This document shows positions 9,097 to 18,700 of a stretch of DNA of 64,000 nucleotides, in pieces; the first letter of the stretch is position 1, and the number at the start of each line of letters is the position of its first letter. Position numbers and translations under genes: made by a program. This stretch comes from Ktedonobacter sp. SOSP1-85 (lineage in GTDB: Bacteria > Chloroflexota > Ktedonobacteria > Ktedonobacterales > Ktedonobacteraceae), in NCBI RefSeq assembly GCF_016587415.1, contig NZ_BNJI01000001.1, positions 3,139,501 through 3,203,500 on the forward strand, written 5' to 3'. The notes under the pieces were generated by a model, which saw nothing but the letters and a program-made list of their open reading frames with translations, had not been told where the DNA came from and ran no database searches.

Positions 9097-9828
9097 TTGA
9101 ACAACGAGCAAGTGTTTTTTGCACTTTACATGCGTCACAGTCGCACCACCCGGCATGAAACCATGCCAAAACGCGTCTTTGTTTTCTTTCTCTATGGGAG
9201 TTCCAGACGAATTTACCAATGTGCACAACACCAGATCCTGGGGATGCTGCGGCTCAAACAAGTTGAATTGCATCAGCAAGTTGAAGAGGGGCAGGCTCGA
9301 CTAGCACGGCTAGAAGCATGGCTGCATACCTTTGAACAGGAAGCAAAGATGCCTGCATACGATATCCTCCTCAAAAGTGTAGCACCGCTGCGGGCCGCTC
9401 AAACATGTTTTGTCGCTCCAGGCTGGGAGCAGGTCAGCCCGACCCTTACGCGTGTCTTCGTTCAAATACAGGAACATGTCTGTCAGCAAGGAGCAACCTG
9501 GCTTATCCCCGGCATTACACTCTTCCATGACAACGAGCATCACGAACGTGATATCAGTGTCTCAGCCTGTCTGACCTTTGAAGGTTCCGTCGATGACAGT
9601 GAGCAGGTGAAAGTGACTGAGTTACCCGGCGTTGAGATGATGGCCTCGGTGATCCATCATGGCAGTTTCTGCACCTTACATCTGGCGTACAATGCCCTGC
9701 TTACCTGGATTGCAAACAACGGCTATCAGGTCAATGGTCCTAATCGCGAGCTTAACCATGTTTATAAGCCCGGTGGCGACGAATCGCTGTTTGTAACAGA
9801 GGTCCAGTTTCCCGTCGAGAAGCGCTAG
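9097..9828 (+). pseudogene. MerR-family regulator remnant with GyrI-like effector domain
   Basis: From about 9226 on, the translation matches the coiled-coil and effector part of MerR/BmrR-type regulators: ILGMLRLKQVELHQQVEEGQARLARLEAWL, then a GyrI-like ligand-binding domain to the end. The winged-helix DNA-binding part that should precede it (about 70 residues) is missing; the 43 residues upstream in this frame are unlike it and begin at a weak TTG. It is therefore either a decayed regulator or a stand-alone GyrI-like protein started internally (for example at the ATG at 9244). It lies inside the tRNA-Val-flanked segment. Confidence 0.6.
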
Positions 9829-9965
9829 CTGCGCCTCTCGCGGAAACAAGATCTATGAGAAGGTTTGTGCCTACCCTCCATGCTCTACAAATCCAGTTCC
9901 CACTCCTTGGTAGCTGGTTATAGCTGGTTGATGGCATGTTATTCAGAAGGAAGTGAGAAATCCCT

Positions 9966-10175
9966 ATGGCTATCATAACCGAACCAAAACTGGAAGATCG
10001 CAAGGAGCGGCATTATATGGGGATTCGAACCCAAGTACCCATGAAAGAATTTAAGGAGGCGATACCGCAGTTGCTTGGGGAAGTGTTTGCGTGGTTGGAA
10101 AAGCAGGGTGTGGTCCCAGCTGGTGCGCCTTTCATGCGATACCACGTCATCAATAAGGCAGTTGGCTTGGACTAA
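9966..10175 (+). pseudogene. Truncated GyrI-like/AraC effector-binding domain protein
   Basis: A 69-residue reading frame with the start of a GyrI-like small-molecule-binding domain (RHYMGIRTQVPMKEFKEAIPQLLGEVFAWLEKQGVVPAGAPFMRYH). Family members run to about 150-160 residues, so the C-terminal half is lost. The frame ends just before the tRNA-Val terminator, that is, at the right border of the presumed island, which suggests truncation by the recombination event. Confidence 0.6.
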
Positions 10176-10192
10176 AAAAAGGCGCAAAAAAA

Positions 10193-10231
10193 GCTCTTCT
10201 ATAGCACCGTGGTTGCTTGCTACAGAAGAGC
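10193..10231 (-). terminator. Terminator downstream of tRNA-Val
   Basis: The stem GCTCTTCTATAGC with GCTACAGAAGAGC encloses a short loop. On the minus strand it is followed by a run of seven T. It lies about 20 nt beyond the 3' end of the intact tRNA-Val. Confidence 0.65.
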
Positions 10232-10250
10232 CTCTAAAGACGCTTCAGAT

Positions 10251-10323
10251 GGGCGATTAGGGATTCGAACCCCAGACCTACTGCGTGTAAAGCAGCCGCT
10301 CTAACCAGCTGAGCTAATCGCCC
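10251..10323 (-). tRNA. tRNA-Val (anticodon UAC)
   Basis: A 73-nt gene that folds as a full cloverleaf: acceptor GGGCGAT with ATCGCCC, D stem GCTC/GAGC, anticodon stem GCTGC with loop TTTACAC (anticodon TAC), and T arm with TTCGAAT. The 3' CCA is not encoded. Its 3' half is repeated at 6454-6494. Confidence 0.95.
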
Positions 10324-10391
10324 GTGTATTCCGCTTGTTGGCGAAAAATCAGGCACCCAGATATTTACTCAATATTTGGATGCCCTACGAA

Positions 10392-10473
10392 TGCCCTCGA
10401 GTGGACTCGAACCACCACGCCCTTTCGAGCACAGGCCCTCAACCTGCTGCGTATACCATTCCGCCACGAGGGC
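10392..10473 (-). tRNA. tRNA-Leu (anticodon GAG)
   Basis: An 82-nt class II tRNA: acceptor GCCCTCG with CGAGGGC, anticodon loop TTGAGGG (anticodon GAG), a long variable arm and T loop TTCGAGT. CCA is not encoded. It is followed on the minus strand by tRNA-Val about 70 nt downstream, so the two may share a transcript. Confidence 0.93.
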
Positions 10474-10620
10474 TAATTGCTAACGGATTACGTGTGCCAT
10501 AATACACCTAAGCGCGATTTTTGTCAACAGTTTTTCTGGCCTTTTTTTATAGGTTCCCCAAATTTCCGCTCTATCCGCTCGCTTGCCTCTTCGGACCGTG
10601 TAGGCATGCTTTTAAGGCAG

Positions 10621-11901
10621 CTAAAAGCCTTCTTGCTGCCCACTCCCTACTGAGATCAGGCTGGGATCTGATTGCCTCTGTGACAGGCCATTGCTTGAGT
10701 TATTCAGGGCCTCGGTGTTGCGATAACGCGAGAGCAGCCCTCCCCCTGGGCGCAGTCCTGTCAATGGAACGTGTTCGTCGGTGTTGCGCTCGCGGGGAGC
10801 TGCTCTCTTCGCCGAGAGTCCAAAGAGGGGTGCAATAGGTATGCTCTGTCCCTGAGAGGCCACGAACTGAGACGCATCTCGCTCCAATTCCTCCGTCGAG
10901 GGTGAGAGCGAGGCCACCTGGAAGGCGCCTGCCTCCCACGCAAATGAAGGCGCCGCAAACGCCTCGGCTGGCAATGGCGTCTGTGGAACGGCTGCCAGAG
11001 GAGGCGCGACGGCGAACGCGGCTTGTTGGACCTCGATCTCTGGTATGCTCACACTAGAATTGCGCCTACGCAGCATCACGCCCAGGGCGAATATGGCCAC
11101 TGAGAGCAATAGACAGGCCGCGACAATGGTATTACGTAAAGCCACTGGAAGACCATCAGCCTGTGGCTGAGTGTTCTTTCCACCGGGAACCTCAGTGCCC
11201 GGAGCAATATGCCTGGCATCCTGGGAGAAGCTTTGAGCCGGGAAGAAGCCTGTCGGGCCCTCATTAAAGGGACGGCTCTCACGCGTGGGAGTGGGCGTGA
11301 CAGGTGGTGGTGGCGGCGCCGTCTGTGCCTGATAACGCGCCATGGAGTTGACGACTTTGGCGGCCCAGGTGCCCGCACCAGAGGTGCCCACATAGGGGCC
11401 ACTGATGGCATAAACGGTTGTCAGACCACGCCCCAGCACGTAATTATTTTTGATGATGGTGAACCAATCGATAATGGCGGCACTATAAGAAGGATAGGAC
11501 TTGAAGCTGCCACAACCGGGACCAGAAATGCTGCCGGGATTCAGACAGTTAATGCCCACACCTGCCATTCCATAGCTGGTCTCGGCTGAGAAAACGCCGA
11601 GCGCGAAGGCGTCATCAATATTCGTCAGGCGCGATTCGTTTTCGATCAATTGGCCCGTGCCAGCCATACGGCTACCATTTTGGGCAAAGACCTGGTCGAT
11701 ATAGGCGGCAGGTAGCGAGGGTGGACCAATAACATTGGCGCCAGCCGCGCGCGTGGCCGTGCCCTGCTGAATCTGCCAGATCAGGGTCGCCGCGCCTCCC
11801 ATAACAATCAACAGCACGCTACAGAGGAGCACAGCATACGAGCGCTTTCGCCTGCGCGAAACTTCTGGTATACTTCGTGATGCATTTCGATTTGTCACCA
11901 T
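10621..11901 (-). CDS. Membrane-anchored lysozyme/glucosaminidase-like protein
   Basis: A 426-residue protein with a membrane helix near the N-terminus (about 21-45) after a basic stretch. Residues about 60-195 resemble the mannosyl-glycoprotein endo-beta-N-acetylglucosaminidase/lysozyme-like domain (FAQNGSRMAGTG, ESRLTNIDDAFALGVFSAETSYG with the likely catalytic Glu, GTWAAKVVNSMARY). A proline-rich linker, a second helix (about 265-287) and a long low-complexity Ala/Pro/Ser tail follow. A role in cell-wall turnover outside the membrane is inferred from the fold; the two membrane spans would place the tail in the cytoplasm. It is divergent from the kinase gene. Confidence 0.65.
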   Translation of the reverse strand: MVTNRNASRSIPEVSRRRKRSYAVLLCSVLLIVMGGAATLIWQIQQGTATRAAGANVIGPPSLPAAYIDQVFAQNGSRMAGTGQLIENESRLTNIDDAFALGVFSAETSYGMAGVGINCLNPGSISGPGCGSFKSYPSYSAAIIDWFTIIKNNYVLGRGLTTVYAISGPYVGTSGAGTWAAKVVNSMARYQAQTAPPPPPVTPTPTRESRPFNEGPTGFFPAQSFSQDARHIAPGTEVPGGKNTQPQADGLPVALRNTIVAACLLLSVAIFALGVMLRRRNSSVSIPEIEVQQAAFAVAPPLAAVPQTPLPAEAFAAPSFAWEAGAFQVASLSPSTEELERDASQFVASQGQSIPIAPLFGLSAKRAAPRERNTDEHVPLTGLRPGGGLLSRYRNTEALNNSSNGLSQRQSDPSLISVGSGQQEGF

Positions 11902-12224
11902 TTATCAATACCCACCTGCGCTTATAACTTTTGCCTTTTTTCAGATACTTACACGCATTCGTTCGTTTTATATAGGGAACCGTAAAAAGAACAAGATTTC
12001 AGATACCAACCTTTGTAGCCAGCAAATAGGCACTCGTTCAATTGTACCACGAGATAGTCCAGGCGCACGGCTAGAACGGTGTTTTCTAGGTAGTATGTCC
12101 CAGTAGGGTATGCTATACTAAAGTCGCGCATTTGAGCAATCGCCTGGTGTTCGGGTTTAGCAGAGACCACACCATCGCGCTCGGCCTCTAGGAGAAGACG
12201 CAAGCTAAGACGGAGGGGTTCGCC
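11902..12224. other. Divergent intergenic region before the kinase
   Basis: About 320 nt between a leftward wall protein and the rightward kinase. A leftward TTG-started frame of 102 codons covers most of it, but it resembles no family known to me and lacks a good ribosome-binding site, so it is not called. No RNA gene seen. Confidence 0.45.
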
Positions 12225-14759
12225 ATCAACCAGCGTAGCGGCCAGTGGAATCCACAAACAGGACGCCTGGGAAGTAAGACGCTACTTCACAAGCGCTTTC
12301 TTATTCAACGCACCATCGGGCAGGGAGGTATGGGAGCTGTCTACCAGGCACGCGACCTCAAACGCCAGGCAGTTTGTGCCATCAAAGAGATGAGCCTCTC
12401 GACAGTTCCCTATGAAGAGCAAGAACAGGCCATTGAGAATTTTAAGATCGAGGCGAAAATTCTCTGGCGGCTGGATCACCCCAACTTGCCCAAGTTCACT
12501 GGCTTCTTCTCCGAGAATAATCGCCATTTCCTGGTGATGGAGTATATCGACGGCATGACATTGGAGGACCTGCTCCATCGCAATGGCGGCCCCTTCTCCG
12601 AACGGCGAGTCCTGGGTTGGGCGCGCCAGCTCTGCGACGTACTCTCCTACCTGCATAGCCAGGATCCGCCCATCATTTTTCGCGATATGAAACCCGGCAA
12701 CGCCATGCTCACACGCGATGGGCGCATCAAGCTGATTGATTTTGGAATCGCGCGCTTCTTTCGCCAGGCCCGGCACCACGATACCCAGCAACTAGGCACT
12801 CCTGGCTTCGCGCCTCCAGAGCAGTATGGCGAGGCCCAGACCGATGAACGCTCCGATATCTACTCCCTGGCGATGACGCTCTTTGAACTCCTCACCAATA
12901 CACTCTCAGAGAAGGGCTTTGGCCTCAAGAATATTCGCCAGTCTCACCCCTATATCTCGCCAGCCGTGGCACGCGCGCTGGAGATCGCGACCGCAATCGA
13001 CCCCGACGACCGCTACAATAGCGTCGAGGAGTTCCGCAGTGCCTTACTTGGCGAACATACCTTCAGCTTTGAGAGTAGTGAACAGGCGACGAATCCGCTG
13101 GAACTGGCAGAGCTTTGCGCGCTCTACCCCGACGAGGCTGCTGACTACCTGGCTAATGGTGAAATCGAGTCCTGGCTACGTGAGATTGGCGAGAACGACC
13201 TGGCACGGGCAGCGCGGTATATTCGCGTCACCGTGCTCGACCCCCTGGAGTCGGTCGAGCAATTTATCCGCAAGATTCCTGGCGCACAGGTCTCTCTTTT
13301 TCCCTCGCCAGAGCCAGGTGAGGCTCCACAACGCAATGGACATAGCCGAGGCAGCCGGGGCAGCCAGAGTGGCAAACACCTGGCTGCAACGACAGCAGCA
13401 GGTTCAATTCAGAAGAGGCATAGCAGCAAACAGAGCGCAAAACCCGCAACCAGGTCCATCCTGTCAGGTGGGCGCCACAAGGAGATGCAGTGGCTACGCT
13501 GGAGCACGCCTGGCATTGAAGTGAAGCCCATTCGGCTCGATTTTGGGGAGGTGCTAGATGACCTCTCAGAACCACTCCCGCTCATCATTAGCAGCACATC
13601 AAGCAAGCCCGTTCAGGGCACACTCCAGGCCAGTGATCCCTGGATTGTTCTTGACCGCGATGACTTTTCGGGCGAGACCACCTACGTCAATGTTCAAATT
13701 CAGAGCCATCTGCTCTATGCCGGACACAATAGTGGAATAATCACACTTCTTCCCACTGGCAAACAAGGAGCAGGCAAGGAGCGCGCCATCGAGGTCGTTA
13801 TCGAGGCCGATAAGCAAGAATTAGCTCCCCGTTATACCCAGCATCATGGTGGCAAAACTATTGGCGCCGACCTGAATGACGAGGATGACGAATATCTTGA
13901 TGAGCTGGACGACACCTATAACTGGAAGCAGACAACTGGCGCGCAATCAGGGATCACGGGGAAGCACAAGACACCCATGCGCGCGAGGACAGCAAGCGTA
14001 TCCGCGCAACAGAGCCAGGTGCAATCCCAGGCTCAAGACGTAACCGAGACACCCGACACGCATATGGATGCAGAGGCCGCGGATATCGAAAAGTATGGCG
14101 ACCCTGGTCTAAGCGACTATCAGGGTTGGGAGATTGTGAGCACAACTCAGCGCGAGCAAACAATTCTTAAACATATCTTTACCTGGTGTGGAGCCTGGGC
14201 TATAGGCGGCCTGGGCTATACACTTCTGCGATCACTGCTGGCAAACTGGCATATTGAGCCGCTCGCGCCTAGCCCCTGGTTTGTGTTCGTACTCGCAATG
14301 CTTATTCCTACCACAAGCATTGGCGCCTTGAGTAGCAACTGGAGATGGACGTGGCGCCTCCAGGATATTCTCAACCGCCTCTGTACGGGCATGAGCGCAA
14401 CCCTGCTGGCGCTGGCTGTCCTCAAACTCTTCTGGCAACTGCTAGCACAGATAACTCCAGGCTCTGTACAAATGATTTTTATGCTAGCCACTGCCGCCAT
14501 CGCGGCCATCGTAGGCACTGATAAGCGCATGAGCAATATGGTTATCGAATGGATGACCTGGGCTTTAACCTCGGTGCGGCAACTGGTCATTGGCTTACTC
14601 ATTGCGATTGGTGGGATGCTTGGCTTTCTGCTAACAATTGAGTATGACCTGGGCTGGTTCACGATTGCAGGCATGTTGGTTGGCATGCTGGTTGCATCAA
14701 GCCTGCTCTGGCGGGTACATTACATAGTGAAGACAAAGCAAATCCTTGAGGATGCGTAG
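12225..14759 (+). CDS. Ser/Thr protein kinase with C-terminal membrane helices (start unusual)
   Basis: A Hanks-type kinase. The glycine loop IGQGGMGAVY begins about 30 codons into the frame, so the ATG at 12330 falls inside the loop and cannot be the true start. The open frame reaches back to a TAG at 12189 with no ATG, GTG or TTG. The best start is ATC at 12225, six bases after GGAGGGG; this gives 844 residues. Other motifs: Lys in CAIKEM, IIFRDMKPGN (FRD in place of HRD), LIDFGIARF and the APE-like APPEQYG. After the kinase come a linker, an ASH/BACON-like beta domain (about 425-530) and some six membrane helices (about 645-830). It probably phosphorylates proteins at the membrane; the target is unknown. 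Confidence 0.8.
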   Translation: MNQRSGQWNPQTGRLGSKTLLHKRFLIQRTIGQGGMGAVYQARDLKRQAVCAIKEMSLSTVPYEEQEQAIENFKIEAKILWRLDHPNLPKFTGFFSENNRHFLVMEYIDGMTLEDLLHRNGGPFSERRVLGWARQLCDVLSYLHSQDPPIIFRDMKPGNAMLTRDGRIKLIDFGIARFFRQARHHDTQQLGTPGFAPPEQYGEAQTDERSDIYSLAMTLFELLTNTLSEKGFGLKNIRQSHPYISPAVARALEIATAIDPDDRYNSVEEFRSALLGEHTFSFESSEQATNPLELAELCALYPDEAADYLANGEIESWLREIGENDLARAARYIRVTVLDPLESVEQFIRKIPGAQVSLFPSPEPGEAPQRNGHSRGSRGSQSGKHLAATTAAGSIQKRHSSKQSAKPATRSILSGGRHKEMQWLRWSTPGIEVKPIRLDFGEVLDDLSEPLPLIISSTSSKPVQGTLQASDPWIVLDRDDFSGETTYVNVQIQSHLLYAGHNSGIITLLPTGKQGAGKERAIEVVIEADKQELAPRYTQHHGGKTIGADLNDEDDEYLDELDDTYNWKQTTGAQSGITGKHKTPMRARTASVSAQQSQVQSQAQDVTETPDTHMDAEAADIEKYGDPGLSDYQGWEIVSTTQREQTILKHIFTWCGAWAIGGLGYTLLRSLLANWHIEPLAPSPWFVFVLAMLIPTTSIGALSSNWRWTWRLQDILNRLCTGMSATLLALAVLKLFWQLLAQITPGSVQMIFMLATAAIAAIVGTDKRMSNMVIEWMTWALTSVRQLVIGLLIAIGGMLGFLLTIEYDLGWFTIAGMLVGMLVASSLLWRVHYIVKTKQILEDA

Positions 14760-14779
14760 TGGAAGAGTAGGCCGCAAAC

Positions 14780-15712
14780 ATGGAGTATTCCCAAACTGCA
14801 ATTTTACCCAGGCTACCAGTTATAGTAGGACCAACTGCCTCCGGCAAGAGTTCGTTGGGCATTCAGCTTGCACAGCGCTTCGCGGGCGAGATCATCTCAG
14901 CAGATTCACGCCAGGTCTATCGTGGTATGGATATAGGAACAGCCAAGGTCACGCCTGAGGAGCGGGCTATGATCCCTCATCACCTGCTTGATGTCGTCGA
15001 TCCAGGCGAGACCTATACTGTCTCCCAATACCAACAGGCAGCTATCACCGTCATCAACGATATTCTGATGCGTAGCAAGCAGCCATTCCTGGTTGGAGGA
15101 TCGCCTCACTATATCCAGACGATTATCGATAACTTCGACATTCCAGCGGTCGCCCCCCAACCCGAGCTACGAGCACAGCTAGAGGAGCAGCCTCTGGAAG
15201 CTCTACTTGCCCAACTGGAACAGCTTGATTCCCAGACCTACGCCACTATTGACCGGCGCAATCCCCGGCGTGTCATCCGCGCGCTGGAGGTCTGCCTGGT
15301 TACGGGCAAGCCCTTCTCGGGCCAGCGCGGGCAAGCACGACCACTCTACCATTGCCTGCTCCTGGCCATTGACTGGCCACGCGAGATCCTCTACCAGCGC
15401 ATTGATGCGCGGGTCGATGAACGCGTGGCTGAGGGCATGGTACAGGAGGTAGAGAGCTTGCTTCAGCAGGGCATCAGCCATGAACGCATGGAGGCCCTGG
15501 GACTGGAATACCGCTTTATTAGCCGCTGGCTGCGTGGTGAGATCAGCAGTAAAGAGGATATGGTGCAACGCCTCAAATATGCGATCCACGACTTCACCCG
15601 GCGTCAGCTCACCTGGTTCAGGCGCGATAAACGCATTCTCTGGCTGGCGGGTGGTACCGCGATGGAGCAACAGGCCCAGGATTTGGTCAAGGTTTTTCTG
15701 TCAGGAAAATAG
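14780..15712 (+). CDS. miaA: tRNA dimethylallyltransferase MiaA
   Basis: A 310-residue enzyme that adds a dimethylallyl group to N6 of A37 in tRNAs reading UNN codons, the first step of ms2i6A formation. It has the P-loop GPTASGKS near residue 16, the substrate-binding ISADSRQVYRGMDIGTAK and the following HHLLDVVDP, all diagnostic of MiaA. Length is normal for the family. It starts 20 nt after the kinase gene and may be cotranscribed with it. Confidence 0.96.
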   Translation: MEYSQTAILPRLPVIVGPTASGKSSLGIQLAQRFAGEIISADSRQVYRGMDIGTAKVTPEERAMIPHHLLDVVDPGETYTVSQYQQAAITVINDILMRSKQPFLVGGSPHYIQTIIDNFDIPAVAPQPELRAQLEEQPLEALLAQLEQLDSQTYATIDRRNPRRVIRALEVCLVTGKPFSGQRGQARPLYHCLLLAIDWPREILYQRIDARVDERVAEGMVQEVESLLQQGISHERMEALGLEYRFISRWLRGEISSKEDMVQRLKYAIHDFTRRQLTWFRRDKRILWLAGGTAMEQQAQDLVKVFLSGK

Positions 15713-15718
15713 GGAGAT

Positions 15719-15780
15719 AATCGTAGACATGAAGGAGCCGGGCAGTCTATAGGCTGCCCGGCCCCTTCATGTCTACGATT
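15719..15780. terminator. Bidirectional hairpin between convergent genes
   Basis: Inverted repeat with 27-nt arms (15719-15745 and 15754-15780, one mismatch). It lies between miaA and the leftward YhaN-like gene and can end transcription from both sides. Confidence 0.7.
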
Positions 15781-15781
15781 G

Positions 15782-18700
15782 TTATTTCTTTGGAGGGCGG
15801 ACGGCTGCGACGACCTGTGTGGCCCCCAGCAGATCCTCATCCTCCTCATATTCCAGTTCAGAGGTCAGGTCGGAAGACGCCAGGGTATCTTCGCTGACGG
15901 CAACAGTTGCCAGGCTTGGAACCACAGGAAGGTTGCTCTCGACCACCAGGCCATTATTCATGTACAGGTGATATGGGAACATGGCAGGATCGAAGGCGCT
16001 GCTATGCGAAATCAATACAATCTGCTCAAAGTGCGTGCTAAGCACCTCGCTCGTAATCACATCGACCAGGGCCTGGGCACGTGTATGGTCGAAGGAGCTT
16101 AGCGGCTCATCCAGAAGCACGAAGCCGGGTACCACCGGCTCGTCCTGCGGGAGGGCTGCGATAGAGAAGGCCAGGCGCAATGCCAATGAGAGCTGATCCG
16201 CAGTACCACCCGAAAGCGCCGACCTGGGGATGTATTCACCCGCGGCGGCCTCCCATACATTGACGCGCACAGGCCCACCACTAATGGTGCCTTCCTCGTC
16301 ATCCGTTGTCAGGTGGACGTCGTGATAGCGCCCGCTGGTGAGCAGGGGCAGGATCTGCTGCATATAGTGTTGCGTACGTGGAACAACTTTCTGCAACACG
16401 CGCTGATAGAGCTCATTGATCATGCGCTGACCATGATATTTTATCTGATACGAACGCTCCTGCTGCTCGGCCTGTTGGCGCGTCTCGTCCAGGTCGAGGG
16501 AGAGACGACCAGTTTGCAGCTTTTCGCTCAACTCAAGCTCCTGACGCTCCAGATCTTGCAGTTCCTGCGCGAAGGTGTCGCGCTTCTCTTCAAGCTCTGG
16601 ACGTTCCTCAGCCTTATAATCGGCGAGGAGCGGCCAGATAGCCACGATATCCTCAAGGGCTAGCGAGCCGGGTTCAGGGCGTTTCAACTGCTCCAGGAGG
16701 GTATGTATACGCTCCTGAATATTGAGAATTTCCTGCTTACACAGCGCAATCTTGGCTTTGGCCGCGCCTTCACGCCCATCCAATCTCTCCTTATCACGGG
16801 CCAGCGTCTGCTCGTTGGTCTCCTTGAGCTCTTCAGCACAGCGCTCACGCAGGGCGGAGAGCGCCTCCGCGAAGGGATTGGGTGGTACAATCCAGCTTCC
16901 CAGGGTATTACTATACTTGGCAAGCTGCTTGTAGTGTTCAGCCAGTAGATCTTGTAGCTCGCGAAGCTGCTTCGTATACTTGTTCAGGCGTTCCTGGAGA
17001 GTATACTTATTGCCCAGCGAGATGTGAAGCTCTTCGAGCTTCTTGCGCGCCGCCAGCTCAGCGTTGCTGACGGGGGCCTGACCAAAGGTGATGCCCAGGG
17101 CACTAACGCGCTGGCGCAGCGAATTGTTCAGGGATTGCAGGGCCTGCTTCAGGGCGAATTGTTGCTCCCGTGTGCGCTCCAACTGCTGGGCTGGAGAGTT
17201 TGCCATAAACTGCGTGTTGCGCGCGCTGATCGTCCGCTGGCGCTCAAGCAAGACATCCAGGGCCTCCTGGTGGATTTTTACCTGGGCCGCCAAGTTGGTG
17301 ATCATATCCAGCTTACCATCCAGGGAGGCCATTTCACGCTCTGTATCCTTGATATTGCCTTCGACCAGGGACTCTAACTCAGGCACGCCTGTGTTGGCAA
17401 GATCCTCGGGCGTCGAAAGGCCAATAAACGGCGTCACCGTTCCCGGTTCAGCGCCCTGGAGGCGCTCATTGACGCTGGGAAGAGGCAAGCCCTCCTGACC
17501 AGCTAGTAACGTGATCTCCTGGTGCATAAGCTGAACCGCCGAGAGCTCTTTCAGGATGCGCTCCTCAAGGCGATCCCAGCCGGCCTTACGACGCTGCTCC
17601 TCGAGGAGGGCGCGCTCCTGGCGCAACTTATTGACGGCCTCGCCCGCCAGGTTAGCACGGTTGCGCGCACCATTGGCCTCTTCGCGGCGACCCTGGGCGC
17701 GTTTCTGGATATCGGCCAGGCTCTCGCCCTCGTCACGAATCTGGTGCAGCATATGATGCGCATCTTCGAGCGAGATAGGAATGGTACCACCCAGCGTTTG
17801 AATCTCGCGCTCCACCTGAGCCAGAGATTCAGGGCTACCACCCATACGGATGGCTGTTTCACGCGCGGCAACCATCATGCCCACTTTGCTGATGGCATCC
17901 TGCATCTGCCGATCCGCCTCTGTGGCCTCTTCATGCGCTTGCGATTGTTTCTGCCAGCCCCAGGCAAAGGCTCCAACTAAAAGGAGCGCAATCACACCAG
18001 AGATCACGCCTACCAGCACATTACCCTGGCTAAAAATCGCCCAGAGTGCGAAGCCCAGAGCCACGATAAAAGCTCCACCGCTGCCGAGCAACAGAAGTCG
18101 GTAGCGGGTAACGGAGCTACGCGCGTCCATCGCCAGGTGATTTAGTTTCTCCTGATGGCGATAAGCCTCATGAACATGCTTCTCTGCCTGGGCCAGGCCC
18201 TGAGAAAGCCCCTTGAGGCGCTGCCACTCTTCCAGGTGACGACGCATGCTCAGCATACGCCAGCGCTTCTCCAACTCTTCCGCCTGCTGCTGCAACTGGT
18301 GGGCCTCGGCCTCGATATTGTCTAGCTCACGCTGGGCATCACGCAGTGAGCGTGAGAGCTGCTCAATCTGAAGCGTATTCTGGGCCGCGTACTTCTTCTC
18401 TTCCAGGGACCGCAGATATTTCTGCTCCAGGCGACGCAGCTCAGCCAGGCGCGAAGCAAGGGTATGGAGACGTTCCAGGCGTGCTTCCAGGCGTGGACGA
18501 TTGATGCGCCGACGATCCTCAAGATCCTGCAAGGATTGCTGAGCTTGTAGCAAGCGCTCGCGGGCGTTCCCGACCTGGACCTCAATGCCTTTGAGGTCCC
18601 CGCGCACCGTTTCATGCTCCTTCTGCTGTTGCTCCTGTTCCTTGATGGTATCGACAACACTCAAAAGGTCATTGGACATACGCTGTAAGGTACCAAAGGA

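Noticed and set aside
11949..12257. Leftward 102-codon frame before the kinase
   Set aside because: TTG start without a clear ribosome-binding site, no recognised family, and it overlaps the probable 5' end of the kinase.
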